Origin: Xanthomonas hortorum
Lineage (GTDB): Bacteria > Pseudomonadota > Gammaproteobacteria > Xanthomonadales > Xanthomonadaceae
Direction: 5' to 3'
Assembly (NCBI RefSeq): GCF_024339125.1
Contig: NZ_CP101417.1
Location: forward strand, 1,488,001 to 1,552,000
Length of the DNA: 64,000 nt
Of this stretch, positions 23,527-32,703 are shown piece after piece. The position numbers and the translations under genes are program-made. Position 1 is the stretch's first letter. Every line of letters starts with the position of its first letter. The notes beneath the pieces were generated by a model that worked only from the letters and a program-made list of their open reading frames with translations, ran no database searches and was not told the DNA's origin.

Positions 23527-24685
23527 GGATGGTCTGATCAACGGCATCGGAGGATGAGCCTAACCACATCGACCAGGCTGACGGCGCTCAGATCCTCGAT
23601 TTTTTTGCCGTTTCCGGCGCGTTTGCAGGGTGTTGCCCGGGTTACAGGCGCACGTTCCCCATCGTCGGCAGTAACTGCTTTCGCTTCATCCACAGGTTCG
23701 ATAGCGCAAACAAGGTCAGCACCTGCGCGGTGTTCTTGGCCAGGCCGCGATAGCGGACCTTGGTGTAGCCGAACTGGCGCTTGATCACCCGGAATGGATG
23801 CTCCACCTTCGCGCGCACACTGGCCTTGAAGTGTTCCCAACGTCTTTCCCGAGCACGCTCGCGTTTGTTGCCGAGGGCTTGCATCGTCGAGGGCCTGGCG
23901 GCGATGAAGAATGCAGCCTTGCAGGCCTGCAGTTCTTCGCGTTTGTCCGCACCGGTGTAGCCGCTATCGCCGAACACGCTGTCTTCTTTGCCATGCAGCA
24001 ACGTGTGCATCACCGTGACATCGGCGACGTTGGCGGCTGTGCAATGGACGTGGTGCACCAACCCGGAAAATTCATCCACGCCGATGTGCGCCTTCATCCC
24101 GAAATACCACTGATTGCCCTTCTTGGTCTGATGCATCTCAGGGTCGCGCGCGTTGTCGGCATTCTTGGTCGAACTGGGCGCCGCGATCAGCGTCGCATCG
24201 ACGATCGTGCCCGACCGCAGGCTCTGGCCCTTGCGCGCCAGATGCGCGTTGACCGCTTCCAGCATCCGCGCGGCAAGGCCATGGGTCTCCAGCAGGCGCC
24301 GAAAGTTGAGAATCGTGGTCTCGTCCGGAACGTTGTCCAAGCCACCGAGCTGGGCAAACCGCCGCAAGGTCGGGATCTCGTGCAGTGCTTCTTCCATCGC
24401 CGGATCGCTCAGCGCATACCACTGCTGCAGCAGATGAATCCGCAACATCGTCGCCAGTGCGTACGGCTGCCGACCTGGCCGGCCCGATACCGGATAGTGC
24501 GGCGCGATCAGACCGAGCAGTTGCTGCCACGGAACCACCTGCTCCATCTCGGCCAGAAAGATCTCGCGCCGGGTCTGCTTGCGCTTGCCCAGGCCCTCAG
24601 CGTCACCGAACGTCAGTTGCATGGATCACTCCTCAACATCAGGCGGGTAGTGTCGCGTATCTGTGGTGCGTTGTTCAGAGGTTCC
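23527..24685 (-). mobile_element. IS5-family element (second lineage) in the RelA/SpoT-domain gene
   Basis: 1159 bp, ends GGATGGTCTGATC and the complement of GGAACCTCTGAAC, flanked by a perfect CTAA duplication (23523-23526 and 24686-24689). Nearly identical to 27719-28877. Confidence 0.93.
23642..24622 (-). CDS. IS5-family transposase
   Basis: 326 residues, full length, D in TIVDATLIAAP, D in VFGDSGYTGADK, E in [13 protein letters not shown]. Differs from the 7822 copy at scattered sites, for example LLGLIAPHYP for LLGLIEPHYP, and shares these with the copy at 27834. Intact, with a clean target duplication, so probably recently active. Confidence 0.93.
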   Translation of the reverse strand: MQLTFGDAEGLGKRKQTRREIFLAEMEQVVPWQQLLGLIAPHYPVSGRPGRQPYALATMLRIHLLQQWYALSDPAMEEALHEIPTLRRFAQLGGLDNVPDETTILNFRRLLETHGLAARMLEAVNAHLARKGQSLRSGTIVDATLIAAPSSTKNADNARDPEMHQTKKGNQWYFGMKAHIGVDEFSGLVHHVHCTAANVADVTVMHTLLHGKEDSVFGDSGYTGADKREELQACKAAFFIAARPSTMQALGNKRERARERRWEHFKASVRAKVEHPFRVIKRQFGYTKVRYRGLAKNTAQVLTLFALSNLWMKRKQLLPTMGNVRL

Positions 24686-24722
24686 CTAAATGCTTTTAAT
24701 GCCGATTTGTGTGCTTTTGAAA

Positions 24723-25727
24723 TCATTTTTTCCCTCCCGTTCGAGTCATGACTTCATGGGCTATTTTGTCGAAGACTTGGCCAGCCTTTACAATCTGAGA
24801 ATTATGCCCTGGATTGACCTTTCCTTTTAATTCGCTAAAAGGAAGCTTTAATTTTTGTGCATCAGCGGCAAGAGACTGAAAGTGTTTTATTTCGCCAAAT
24901 TTATAAGGAGGGTTGATGTGGAAATCCTCACCTAAAGTGGCCAGAACATCTACGACCCGTTGCTTTACACGAGGACCAATTTTTGATTCCCAATGTTCAT
25001 GGGGCTTTGCACTTTTCCCTCCTGTTTTTACTTTGTAAGCGGAGGCCACATAGCCCAAGAACTTCGGTCGTCCTTGCAATAAGGTTGCTTTAGATGAGTC
25101 GGACGCGAGCGACTTAACGGTATTCCAATCTGAAATCCACCTGTGAAGTGACTTTCCAACTGCGCCTAGTGCTCGAAGTGAGAAAAGATCAGATCCCACC
25201 GGGGCTAGAAAATAATCGGAATCAAGAAGTATCGCCCTATTTAATGGGCCCACGTTTGGGCCCACATCAAAGAGGACGTAATCAGCGCCATAATCAGTAG
25301 CAACTTTGTTGACCAGCCTGGATAGTGCCCCCATTACATCGTACCCGCGACTCTTTCGTGCAAAAGAATCCGTCCACGCAGCCGGAAGCTCTTCCTCATA
25401 TTGCGATATCAAAACATCTCCGGCGAGGAGTAAGACATTTTTATATATTTCCAGCACGTCTATGTCTGCGATATCACCTCGGCCAAGCACAATAGGCTTG
25501 ATTCCATCCCAAATTGTGGTTGATCCTTTGTCTTCTTCACTTTTGCGGAGATAACTATCGAGCTCGCTTTCTTCTAGGCAGAAGGCCGAGAGATTGCACT
25601 GTGGATCAGCATCAACCATAAGGACCTTCGCGCCTGCCTTTGCGATAGCAGTGGCGAGATTAATCGTTATTGTTGTTTTTCCAACGCCGCCCTTGTTGTT
25701 AAAAAGAGCGATTTTTTTAAATGACAT
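24723..25727 (-). CDS. ParA/MinD-type ATPase, partner of the RelA/SpoT-domain gene
   Basis: 334 residues. Deviant Walker A NNKGGVGKTTITINLA (residues ~10-25), Walker A' in MVDADPQCNLS, and Walker B-like VLFDVGPNVGPLN. Usual ParA length is ~250-270, so the C-terminal ~70 residues (INPPYKFGEIKHFQSLAADA and after) are extra. No ParB or centromere-like repeats are next to it; instead it overlaps by 4 bp a RelA/SpoT-domain gene. This argues for a two-gene functional unit rather than plasmid partition. AT-rich compared with the neighbours, implying horizontal acquisition. Confidence 0.88.
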   Translation of the reverse strand: MSFKKIALFNNKGGVGKTTITINLATAIAKAGAKVLMVDADPQCNLSAFCLEESELDSYLRKSEEDKGSTTIWDGIKPIVLGRGDIADIDVLEIYKNVLLLAGDVLISQYEEELPAAWTDSFARKSRGYDVMGALSRLVNKVATDYGADYVLFDVGPNVGPLNRAILLDSDYFLAPVGSDLFSLRALGAVGKSLHRWISDWNTVKSLASDSSKATLLQGRPKFLGYVASAYKVKTGGKSAKPHEHWESKIGPRVKQRVVDVLATLGEDFHINPPYKFGEIKHFQSLAADAQKLKLPFSELKGKVNPGHNSQIVKAGQVFDKIAHEVMTRTGGKK

Positions 25728-25788
25728 GATTCGCGTCGCCTATTTTTATGTCAGTGATCATTTTAAGAAGAAGCAAGGTCAGGTTCAC

Positions 25789-26625
25789 TTACGCAGTCCC
25801 TCTGCACTTAGGGAATTGGCTGCAGCCTAGGAATTCTTGGCTAGTGCCCCGATTTCTTCTCCGCACAAGCGCACTGCCGCAACGCGGGCAGCTTGGGGTG
25901 GTGATGTTTGCAGAGGCTGTGGACTCAGCCGAAGCAAAAACAGGTTCGACGCGCGCTGCTGGTTGTGTCGATTGTGTAGTCGCCTGTTGTTGCATCGCTC
26001 GTATCATTTCCAAGAGCTGTTCACCGCCGATCAGTTCAATCGGCTTGCCTTGGGCGAAGCGCTCTGCGTCCTTCGTGTAGGTGCCGATGCAGGCGATCTT
26101 GACCGCGTGAGCCTGGTGATGGGCGAGCAGACCGAACATTTCACGCACGACGCTGACGCCAACTTGCTGGCGTTTCCACTGTTTGCATTGCACCAGCGTG
26201 CGGCGGCCGTCCTTGCGCAGGATCAGGTCGATGCCGCCGTCGGCGCCGCCCAGGCCTGTTTCTTCGACGCTGTAGCCCTGGCGGCGAAAGGCTTCGCCCA
26301 CCAACAGTTCGAACTGGCGCCAGCCGCCGGCGGCCAGGCTCTCCAGGCTTGTGCGTGTTTCCAGAAAGCGCCGCCGGCTGCGTGTGCCCAGATAGGAGAG
26401 CAGCGCAGCAAGCCAGCAGACGCCGAGCAGCGTCCACGCCAATGGCGCGAACATTCCACTCGATTGCTGTGCGAAGCCTTGCGACAGCATTCCGCCCTGG
26501 TGAGAGAACCACCAGCCGATGCCGTAGCGCACCAGCAGATACGCAGCGATTCCCATAACGAAACCGACCGGCCACGGCAATGCGGCCAACGCTTCGAATC
26601 CACCCTGTTTCTTTCTGCGTCCCAT
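25789..26625 (-). CDS. Membrane-anchored Mrr-type restriction endonuclease with zinc finger
   Basis: 278 residues. Two N-terminal transmembrane segments (~19-35 and ~60-75), then an Mrr_cat nuclease fold with GGADGGIDLIL and LVQCKQWK (D and QxK catalytic pattern), and a C-terminal topoisomerase-like C4 zinc finger (CPRCGSALVRRRN, then CSQFPKC). This architecture is known in proteobacterial proteins annotated as restriction endonuclease or DUF2034, whose substrates are not well defined. It ends 61 bp from the ParA start in the same direction and could be read as part of a local defence cluster, though its high GC suggests it belongs to the backbone. Confidence 0.85.
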   Translation of the reverse strand: MGRRKKQGGFEALAALPWPVGFVMGIAAYLLVRYGIGWWFSHQGGMLSQGFAQQSSGMFAPLAWTLLGVCWLAALLSYLGTRSRRRFLETRTSLESLAAGGWRQFELLVGEAFRRQGYSVEETGLGGADGGIDLILRKDGRRTLVQCKQWKRQQVGVSVVREMFGLLAHHQAHAVKIACIGTYTKDAERFAQGKPIELIGGEQLLEMIRAMQQQATTQSTQPAARVEPVFASAESTASANITTPSCPRCGSALVRRRNRGTSQEFLGCSQFPKCRGTA

Positions 26626-26988
26626 GCCAGAACCCCGTTCCCAGTTTGAACATAGCCGTTGAAAAGGGTTTTGTCAGCAGACCATGCGCGCCGTTGCGAT
26701 CAATGCCTCATCAACACTCGGCACGACGCGTGCGCATGCAAAGAGGTGTGATCTTCGTGCCGACGCTTGAGTTCGCTTGCGCGTCCTTTAGTGCAGCTGC
26801 TTGCCAATCAACGCGATGAAGCGGGCTGCGGTAGTGTTCGCTGTGTACGCTTCCCAGTTATGCATGCAATGCGTAGCGCTCGAAAGTCTCTTTCTCGGAG
26901 TGAAGTGCCGATACATCACTGCGGAGAGAATCGACGCGACAAGGTACGATCCCAGCCAATCTGCTTGAGTACGCTTTCTGCTGTCGCC
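26626..26988. other. Intergenic region
   Basis: 363 bp between two divergent genes. No conserved frame or recognisable RNA. Presumably promoters for both. Confidence 0.4.
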
Positions 26989-27718
26989 ATGTCTGCTCCT
27001 CGCCCGACCCTCGATGGCACTCCTGCCAGCCAGTTCCAGCTCCCGTCCGGCCCGTGGCGCACGGTGTTGGAGGCGCTATGCGCGTGTTTTCCTGGGGTGG
27101 ATGCTGCCACTTGGCATGGCCGCTTCGCGCGTGGGCGCGTACTGGATGCGCAGCAGCAGGCATTGGATATCGCCGCACCGTATCGGCTTGGTGCGGAGAT
27201 CTATTACTTCCGCGAAGTAGCGGATGAGCCGATCATCACGGCAACGGAAACGGTGTTGCATGCAGACGCGCATATTGTCGTGGCCTGCAAGCCGCATTTC
27301 CTACCCGTGGTCCCAGCCGGTGCGTACGTGCACCAGACGCTGTTGGCCCGTTTGGTGCGCCGCTTCGATAATCCCGCGTTGGTGCCGCTGCACCGCATTG
27401 ATCGCGATACTGCGGGGCTGGTTTTGTTTTCTGCTAACGCTGCAACACGCGGGATCTACCAAGCGTTATTCCGCGAGCGACGCATCCGCAAACACTATCT
27501 GGCGGCCGCACCGCCGCTGCCGGGACTGACGTTTCCGTATGTGCATCGCAGCCGGCTGGAGCCGGGCGAGCCGTTCTTCCGCATGCGCGAGGGCGTGGGT
27601 GAGCCGAACAGCGAGACGGTGATCGATGTGGTGGCGCGCGGCGCAGACATGTGGACCTATCGGCTGGAGCCGGTCACCGGCCGCAAGCACCAGTTGCGTG
27701 TGCATATGACCGCACTAG

Positions 27719-28877
27719 GGATGGTCTGATCAACGGCATCGGAGGATGAGCCTAACCACATCGACCAGGCTGACGGCGCTCAGATCCTCGATTTTTTTGC
27801 CGTTTCCGGCGCGTTTGCAGGGTGTTGCCCGGGTTACAGGCGCACGTTCCCCATCGTCGGCAGTAACTGCTTTCGCTTCATCCACAGGTTCGATAGCGCA
27901 AACAAGGTCAGCACCTGCGCGGTGTTCTTGGCCAGGCCGCGATAGCGGACCTTGGTGTAGCCGAACTGGCGCTTGATCACCCGGAATGGATGCTCCACCT
28001 TCGCGCGCACGCTGGCCTTGAAGTGTTCCCAACGTCTTTCCCGAGCACGCTCGCGTTTGTTGCCGAGGGCTTGCATCGTCGAGGGCCTGGCGGCGATGAA
28101 GAATGCAGCCTTGCAGGCCTGCAGTTCTTCGCGTTTGTCCGCACCGGTGTAGCCGCTATCGCCGAACACGCTGTCTTCTTTGCCATGCAGCAACGTGTGC
28201 ATCACCGTGACATCGGCGACGTTGGCGGCTGTGCAATGGACGTGGTGCACCAACCCGGAAAATTCATCCACGCCGATGTGCGCCTTCATCCCGAAATACC
28301 ACTGATTGCCCTTCTTGGTCTGATGCATCTCAGGGTCGCGCGCGTTGTCGGCATTCTTGGTCGAACTGGGCGCCGCGATCAGCGTCGCATCGACGATCGT
28401 GCCCGACCGCAGGCTCTGGCCCTTGCGCGCCAGATGCGCGTTGACCGCTTCCAGCATCCGCGCGGCAAGGCCATGGGTCTCCAGCAGGCGCCGAAAGTTG
28501 AGAATCGTGGTCTCGTCCGGAACGTTGTCCAAGCCACCGAGCTGGGCAAACCGCCGCAAGGTCGGGATCTCGTGCAGTGCTTCTTCCATCGCCGGATCGC
28601 TCAGCGCATACCACTGCTGCAGCAGATGAATCCGCAACATCGTCGCCAGTGCGTACGGCTGCCGACCTGGCCGGCCCGATACCGGATAGTGCGGCGCGAT
28701 CAGACCGAGCAGTTGCTGCCACGGAACCACCTGCTCCATCTCGGCCAGAAAGATCTCGCGCCGGGTCTGCTTGCGCTTGCCCAGGCCCTCAGCGTCACCG
28801 AACGTCAGTTGCATGGATCACTCCTCAACATCAGGCGGGTAGTGTCGCGTATCTGTGGTGCGTTGTTCAGAGGTTCC
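27719..28877 (-). mobile_element. IS5-family element (second lineage) in the pseudouridine synthase gene
   Basis: 1159 bp with a perfect CTAG duplication (27715-27718 and 28878-28881). Only one base difference from 23527-24685 was noticed (A versus G near 23819/28011), so one is a recent copy of the other. Confidence 0.93.
27834..28814 (-). CDS. IS5-family transposase
   Basis: 326 residues, the same protein as 23642-24622. Catalytic D, D, E motifs intact. Confidence 0.93.
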   Translation of the reverse strand: MQLTFGDAEGLGKRKQTRREIFLAEMEQVVPWQQLLGLIAPHYPVSGRPGRQPYALATMLRIHLLQQWYALSDPAMEEALHEIPTLRRFAQLGGLDNVPDETTILNFRRLLETHGLAARMLEAVNAHLARKGQSLRSGTIVDATLIAAPSSTKNADNARDPEMHQTKKGNQWYFGMKAHIGVDEFSGLVHHVHCTAANVADVTVMHTLLHGKEDSVFGDSGYTGADKREELQACKAAFFIAARPSTMQALGNKRERARERRWEHFKASVRAKVEHPFRVIKRQFGYTKVRYRGLAKNTAQVLTLFALSNLWMKRKQLLPTMGNVRL

Positions 28878-29166
28878 CTAGGGGCGCCGATCCTGTATGA
28901 CCGCTTTTATCCAGAGCTGGAAGAGCAGCGGCCTGATGATCCGGAACGGCCGCTGCAGTTATTCGCGCATACGCTGGCGTTTGATGACCCGATCACTGGT
29001 GAGCCTCGGCGCTTTACCGCGACGGTCGAACCGACAAAATCGACTTGAGGCGCTAACCTCTACTTCGCTAAAAAATCGGGTGAAATATCTGGTTTTCAGA
29101 TATCCGAAAGAGAGCATTACGCTGGCTTTGCGGACATCCCGTCCGCTTACGTCGAGGACGGACGCC

Positions 29167-29496
29167 ATGACTGCTTCGAAAGCCTTTTCGACTACCGCTC
29201 GGCGACGCGCCACGCCAGCGACCAAGCTGCAAACGCACGAAGAGCCCTTCACCTTCGGCGTCACCCTGCAGCAGATCGACCAGTTCCATACGCTGCTGCG
29301 CACGATCACTGCGCAGAGCGACATGGTGGCGGTGTGCAGCGGCAAGCCGCTGGACGCCACCAGCCTGTCGGTTCTGGGCGAGAGCATCTTCAACGCCGCC
29401 CGCGCGGTACGCGGCGTGGTCGACGAGATCTACGAGCAGCGGCTCGGTAGCGACGGTGTTGATCCGGTGTCGCACGCAATGCAGCGCCAGGCGTAA
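29167..29496 (+). CDS. Conserved-looking hypothetical protein
   Basis: 109 residues, soluble, no signal peptide or membrane segment. The central part (FTFGVTLQQIDQFHTLLRTI and LGESIFNAARAVRGVVDEIYEQRL) suggests two amphipathic helices. ATG 29167 follows GAGGACGG; an open frame upstream to 28897 overlaps the end of the pseudouridine synthase gene and is not used. Similar short proteins are common in Xanthomonas, but I cannot name the family with certainty. Confidence 0.6.
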   Translation: MTASKAFSTTARRRATPATKLQTHEEPFTFGVTLQQIDQFHTLLRTITAQSDMVAVCSGKPLDATSLSVLGESIFNAARAVRGVVDEIYEQRLGSDGVDPVSHAMQRQA

Positions 29497-29596
29497 GTCT
29501 TCCCCCCGCGCCGCACCTACGATCGCGCCCACGCTCCTGCTGCATGTCCATGCTAGCGTTCCGCTGCCGAGAGCAGGCTGGCCGAAGGAGCGGGGC

Positions 29597-29896
29597 ATGC
29601 GGGTCGATCCGATGCGCGAAGGTGTCGAGGTAGCGGGTAGCAGGCCGTTTGCCCGAGTGGCGTGGGGGCTGCTGTGGCTTGCGCTGGCCGCGTTCGCGGC
29701 CGAGTTCGTGCGCCACGTGTACCTGAAGTACGCCGCGCTGGAGTCGCCGGCATACGCCATGTTCCTGACCCGGCGCGGCTGGATGTGGTGCCACCTGGGT
29801 GGCGGTGCCGCTGGCATCGCCCTGGGCACGTTGCAGTTCGCCACGCAACGCTGGCGCAAGCAGGCATGGGTGCACCGTCGGGTTGGGCATGCCTAG
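29597..29896 (+). pseudogene. DUF2306-like membrane protein, C-terminally truncated
   Basis: 99 residues starting after a strong AAGGAG site. Two hydrophobic segments (~18-38 and ~55-80) and the phrase GTLQFATQRWRKQAWVHRRVGHA resemble the N-terminal half of DUF2306 membrane proteins, which usually exceed 200 residues. The frame ends within the first bases of the IS481-type remnant at 29894, so the second half is missing. Confidence 0.6.
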
Positions 29897-30277
29897 GTGT
29901 TCAGTCCCGGCATTAGATGGATCGGATCCACCTTGAACCGCACGGGTTCGGATGTCCACTGCTTGCAGATGAATTCGTACGGTGTCAGACCCTTCAGGGC
30001 TTTGAGCCTGCGACCGTAGTTGTAGGCGTCGATGAAGTTGGCCAAATGCTCTTGCAGTTGTGCGTGATCGTCGTAATGGAAGCGTTGACAGTGGCTTCCT
30101 TGATCGTCCGATTCATCCGCTCAACCTGCCCGGTGGTCCACGCGGGATGCTCGGCTGCAGTGCGTAGAGACAGTCGTCCAGCGGCAGCAACGTGTGCTTG
30201 CGGAAAGCGACAATCGCTGCCTCATCCGCAACGGACAACACGGTCGTGGTGGCGCTCCCATGCAGAACCTGGCCCAT
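29894..30277 (-). pseudogene. Internally deleted IS481-type transposase remnant
   Basis: Starts MGQVLHGSATTT, jumps to VADEAAIVAFRKHTLLPLDD, then jumps again to TTGQVERMNRTIKEATV and ends FKVDPIHLMPGLNT. These are the start, an early segment and the C-terminus of an integrase-like transposase; most of the catalytic core is gone. A missing base near 30088 also shifts the frame. It has removed the end of the DUF2306-like gene. Confidence 0.7.
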
Positions 30278-30338
30278 CGTGCTTCCTTCCATTCGAGGGA
30301 AAATAATGCACCATCAAAACCTGGGATCAAACAGAGGT

Positions 30339-30381
30339 GATAGTGTCGCGTATCTGTGGTGCGTTGTTCAGAGCTTCCCTA
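30339..30381 (-). repeat. Solo IS5 right end upstream of xopL-like gene
   Basis: TAGTGTCGCGTATCTGTGGT through TTGTTCAGAGCTTCCCTAA matches the right ends of the IS5 elements (one substitution, AGCTTCC for AGGTTCC). No transposase is attached. Together with the IS5 sequence that starts at 32336, it brackets the effector gene. Confidence 0.75.
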
Positions 30382-30405
30382 AACACCTGTCGTGCGTGCC
30401 GGGAC

Positions 30406-30467
30406 TTCGCCATACCGATGAAGTCTTCGCGCTACGCCTGTGATGCAATGCGCCCTGGCTCGATAAT
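30406..30467 (+). promoter_or_regulatory. Perfect PIP box with -10-like element (HrpX-regulated promoter)
   Basis: TTCGC-N15-TTCGC at 30406-30430, followed after 31 bases by GATAAT (30462-30467). This is the consensus spacing for HrpX-activated type III promoters in Xanthomonas. It lies 36 bp before the effector ATG (30503) and 25 bp after the solo IS5 end. Confidence 0.88.
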
Positions 30468-30502
30468 GGTGCGTGTCATCACTGCATCTAATCAGGACTG
30501 GC

Positions 30503-32335
30503 ATGCCTCGGATCACAAGCTTTTTCACGCGACAAACGCCAGTGGACAATCCGCAACGTGCCCAATCGCCTGTCGGCGCAGTCAGGAACGAGCGGACACC
30601 GCCGGCAGACCAAACGCAGCGCGCGCCTGGCCCGCTCAGCGGCCTGTCTCGACGCCAGCCTAACGCGGGGGCACGAAGCGAGACATCCAGGCCGCGACTC
30701 GCTGCGGATGTGCTTGAATTTGATGAGCTTGGTGCATCGTTGGAGTCGTCCGAAATACCGCAGCTGGATCCCAGCGAACGCAGGCGGTTCAATGTTGATA
30801 CGAGCGCGTCTGCGCAGCTTGTGTCAGCGGGCGGCCGGGTCCTGCAACGCACTACGCGGCTTCGCTCTTACGAAAGTGTGCTCTTGGAGTGGCGCGACCA
30901 ATGCGCGGCAAACGCCGACCAATGGCGCGAGGCCTGGATTTCCGCCAACGAACGCGTGACCGGCGCGGAGTTAAATCTTGAATCCGCACTGGAAATAAGC
31001 GCGGCACATCTAGCGAGTGCAGCGTCGCACAACGTTGCATCGTTGAATCTCTTATGCCTTCCACTGCCACGATTCCCGGAGCAGACTTTCCGCTTTGGGC
31101 ATCTTCAAAACATGAGCATCGCCGGCGCGGGCTTGTTGGAACTTCCCGAATCCATCAGTGACCTGGCGAACTTGCGGACCTTGACGTTGAGTCAAAATCC
31201 GATTGGCGCGTTGCCTGCGTCCATTTCCAGGCTGGGGGAATTGCAAAAGCTCACCATCTTCAGCTGCCCCAACCTGACCGAACTCCCCGAACATCTTGCA
31301 ATTCGCAACACTGCTGGCCAGCGCGAAGGATTGGTCAAGCTGCGGAAGCTGAAGCTGTCGCGCACAGGAATCCGCTCTCTCCCGTCATCGCTCAGATACC
31401 TGAAAGACCTGACCCACCTAAAAATCAACTACTCGCCACTTGCCGTACTCAACATGGACATTCATAGCCTACCCCTGCTGGAAGAGGTTGATCTGCGCGG
31501 CTGCACGGAGTTACGCCATTACCCTCCGATTTCGCGACAGCAGTGGTCGCTTAAGAAACTCAGCCTGCAGGACTGCAGCTCTCTGCAAACGCTGCCGTCG
31601 AATATTAACGAACTGACGAATCTGCAAGAGCTCGACCTGCGCGGCTGCAACAACCTGCGCGAACTGCCGCCCAGCATTTCCCGGCTGCCTGCCTATTGCA
31701 CGATCCGTGCGCCAGCACATTTGCAAGCTTCACTTGACCAACTCCGACTTGACCAACTCCGACTTGACCAACTCCGACGGCGCGCGGGCCCTTCCACTCC
31801 CCAGGTTGCCGGCGCCTTGTCCTCCGCGGCCAGGCCCAGACACGACGATCCGGCAATCATGCAAGCGCGTCAGGCGATCGAAGATACCGTTTACGCTCTG
31901 TTCGCAGCGATCGACGAAGACAGGAATCCTTTCGTCGAGAACGCTCCGTATTTCATTCCAGAAAAGCTTGAGGAGGGAACTCCCATCGTCCTTGGCGCAG
32001 TGGATGGGATCCAACAAATGCTCAAAGAAAGCAGCGACAAGGTGTTTAAGGACAAGCTCATCGATTTAGCAAATAGTCTGCAAAAAAGTTCCATTCCGAA
32101 TCCTTGGAAGGCGTCTGACCGGCTTCACGCGGGCGAACGTAAAGCATTTGTTAATTCGCATCTTGGCACCTTCAACAAGGATTCTCCGATCAACGGAGTC
32201 AGTCTCTACAAAGCGGCTCAGATGTGGAAGACCCGCGAACTGCTCGTCCACAACGATCCAACAAACCGCGATTTCCTCCCGTCTATTCCAGTGTATCCCC
32301 CCAAGGAACAAGCGACTGACGCTTCTGAGAGTTAG
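30503..32335 (+). CDS. xopL: XopL-family LRR type III effector, likely E3 ubiquitin ligase
   Basis: 610 residues. A disordered Ser/Pro/Arg-rich N-terminus (~1-110), a helical part, then about eight leucine-rich repeats (~172-400; examples [40 protein letters not shown]). A tripled LDQLR segment follows (~411-425), then a C-terminal ~180-residue domain ([36 protein letters not shown]) in the position of the XL-box E3 ligase domain of XopL/XopAE. ATG 30503 is preferred (AGGA 8 bases upstream, just after the PIP promoter). The stop codon TAG lies at the IS5 junction at 32336, so the native C-terminus may be slightly altered. XopAE is the main alternative identity. Confidence 0.75.
   Translation: MPRITSFFTRQTPVDNPQRAQSPVGAVRNERTPPADQTQRAPGPLSGLSRRQPNAGARSETSRPRLAADVLEFDELGASLESSEIPQLDPSERRRFNVDTSASAQLVSAGGRVLQRTTRLRSYESVLLEWRDQCAANADQWREAWISANERVTGAELNLESALEISAAHLASAASHNVASLNLLCLPLPRFPEQTFRFGHLQNMSIAGAGLLELPESISDLANLRTLTLSQNPIGALPASISRLGELQKLTIFSCPNLTELPEHLAIRNTAGQREGLVKLRKLKLSRTGIRSLPSSLRYLKDLTHLKINYSPLAVLNMDIHSLPLLEEVDLRGCTELRHYPPISRQQWSLKKLSLQDCSSLQTLPSNINELTNLQELDLRGCNNLRELPPSISRLPAYCTIRAPAHLQASLDQLRLDQLRLDQLRRRAGPSTPQVAGALSSAARPRHDDPAIMQARQAIEDTVYALFAAIDEDRNPFVENAPYFIPEKLEEGTPIVLGAVDGIQQMLKESSDKVFKDKLIDLANSLQKSSIPNPWKASDRLHAGERKAFVNSHLGTFNKDSPINGVSLYKAAQMWKTRELLVHNDPTNRDFLPSIPVYPPKEQATDASES
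31733..31777 (+). repeat. Three 15-bp tandem repeats in the xopL-like gene
   Basis: The unit CTTGACCAACTCCGA is repeated three times without change, encoding LDQLR in the linker between the LRR and C-terminal domains. Copy number may vary among strains. Confidence 0.9.
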
Positions 32336-32700
32336 GAAGGTCTGAACAACAGATCAGACCTCCCAAATTCCAGTTTCACGCATGTCAGAGGCGCGCAAAA
32401 TGCTGCGTACGATGCGATTGCTGCAACGTTCTGGCGGCTTTGGCTGCCGCCAGGCAGTATTCCCCCCCTGGCAGGCAGCAATTGCCAGCGCACCATCCAC
32501 AGGTTAGACAGCGCAAACAACGTCAGCACCTGCGCCGCGTTCTTGGCCAGGCCGTGATAGCGGACCTTGGTGTAACCAAACTGCCGCTTGATCACCCGGA
32601 ACGGATGTTCCACCTTGGCGCGTACGCTGGCTTTGAAGTGTTCCCAACGCGCTTCTCGAGCACGCTCACGTTTGTTGCCAATGGCTTGCATCGTCGAGCG
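32336..32700 (-). pseudogene. IS5-family transposase fragment
   Basis: Left end GAAGGTCTGAACAAC after TTAG, then the transposase C-terminus on the minus strand ([20 protein letters not shown] to [11 protein letters not shown]). The N-terminal two thirds are missing: the sequence stops at ~32700, where a second IS5-family element begins. Confidence 0.8.
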
Positions 32701-32703
32701 TTT

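Larger units (their letters stand above)
22823..24726 (-). pseudogene. RelA/SpoT-domain (p)ppGpp synthetase-like gene interrupted by IS5
   Basis: Removing the IS5 copy (23527-24685) and one CTAA duplication joins 24726-24686 to 23522-22823 in frame, 741 bp or 246 residues. The protein has the synthetase-domain signatures: VKLRVKGRDNLLGKLKRKK, ITDLAGVRVFH, TFYTSVHYLV, CEIQVRTLFEEIWGEVDHSM. Only 14 codons lie 5' of the insertion. The rest is intact, and the IS end supplies a new in-frame ATG (23569), so a version with a replaced N-terminus could still be made. ATG 24726 overlaps the ParA stop (ATGA), so the two form one operon. Base composition is clearly AT-richer than flanking genes. Confidence 0.85.
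26989..29048 (+). pseudogene. RluA-family pseudouridine synthase gene interrupted by IS5
   Basis: Deleting 27719-28877 and one CTAG duplication joins 26989-27718 to 28882-29048 in frame (298 residues). The first part has the RluA catalytic motif LHRIDRDTAGLVLFS (catalytic Asp in RID) and the VTGRKHQLRVHM motif. The second part encodes the C-terminal PILYDRFYPEL segment ending PTKST. As it stands the protein stops two residues into the IS and lacks its last ~55 residues, which belong to the fold, so it is probably inactive. It would modify rRNA or tRNA uridines. Confidence 0.88.

Noticed and set aside
24723..25727. ParA as part of a plasmid partition locus
   Set aside because: No ParB gene, no iterated centromere-like repeats and no replication gene nearby; the overlapping partner is a RelA/SpoT-domain gene.
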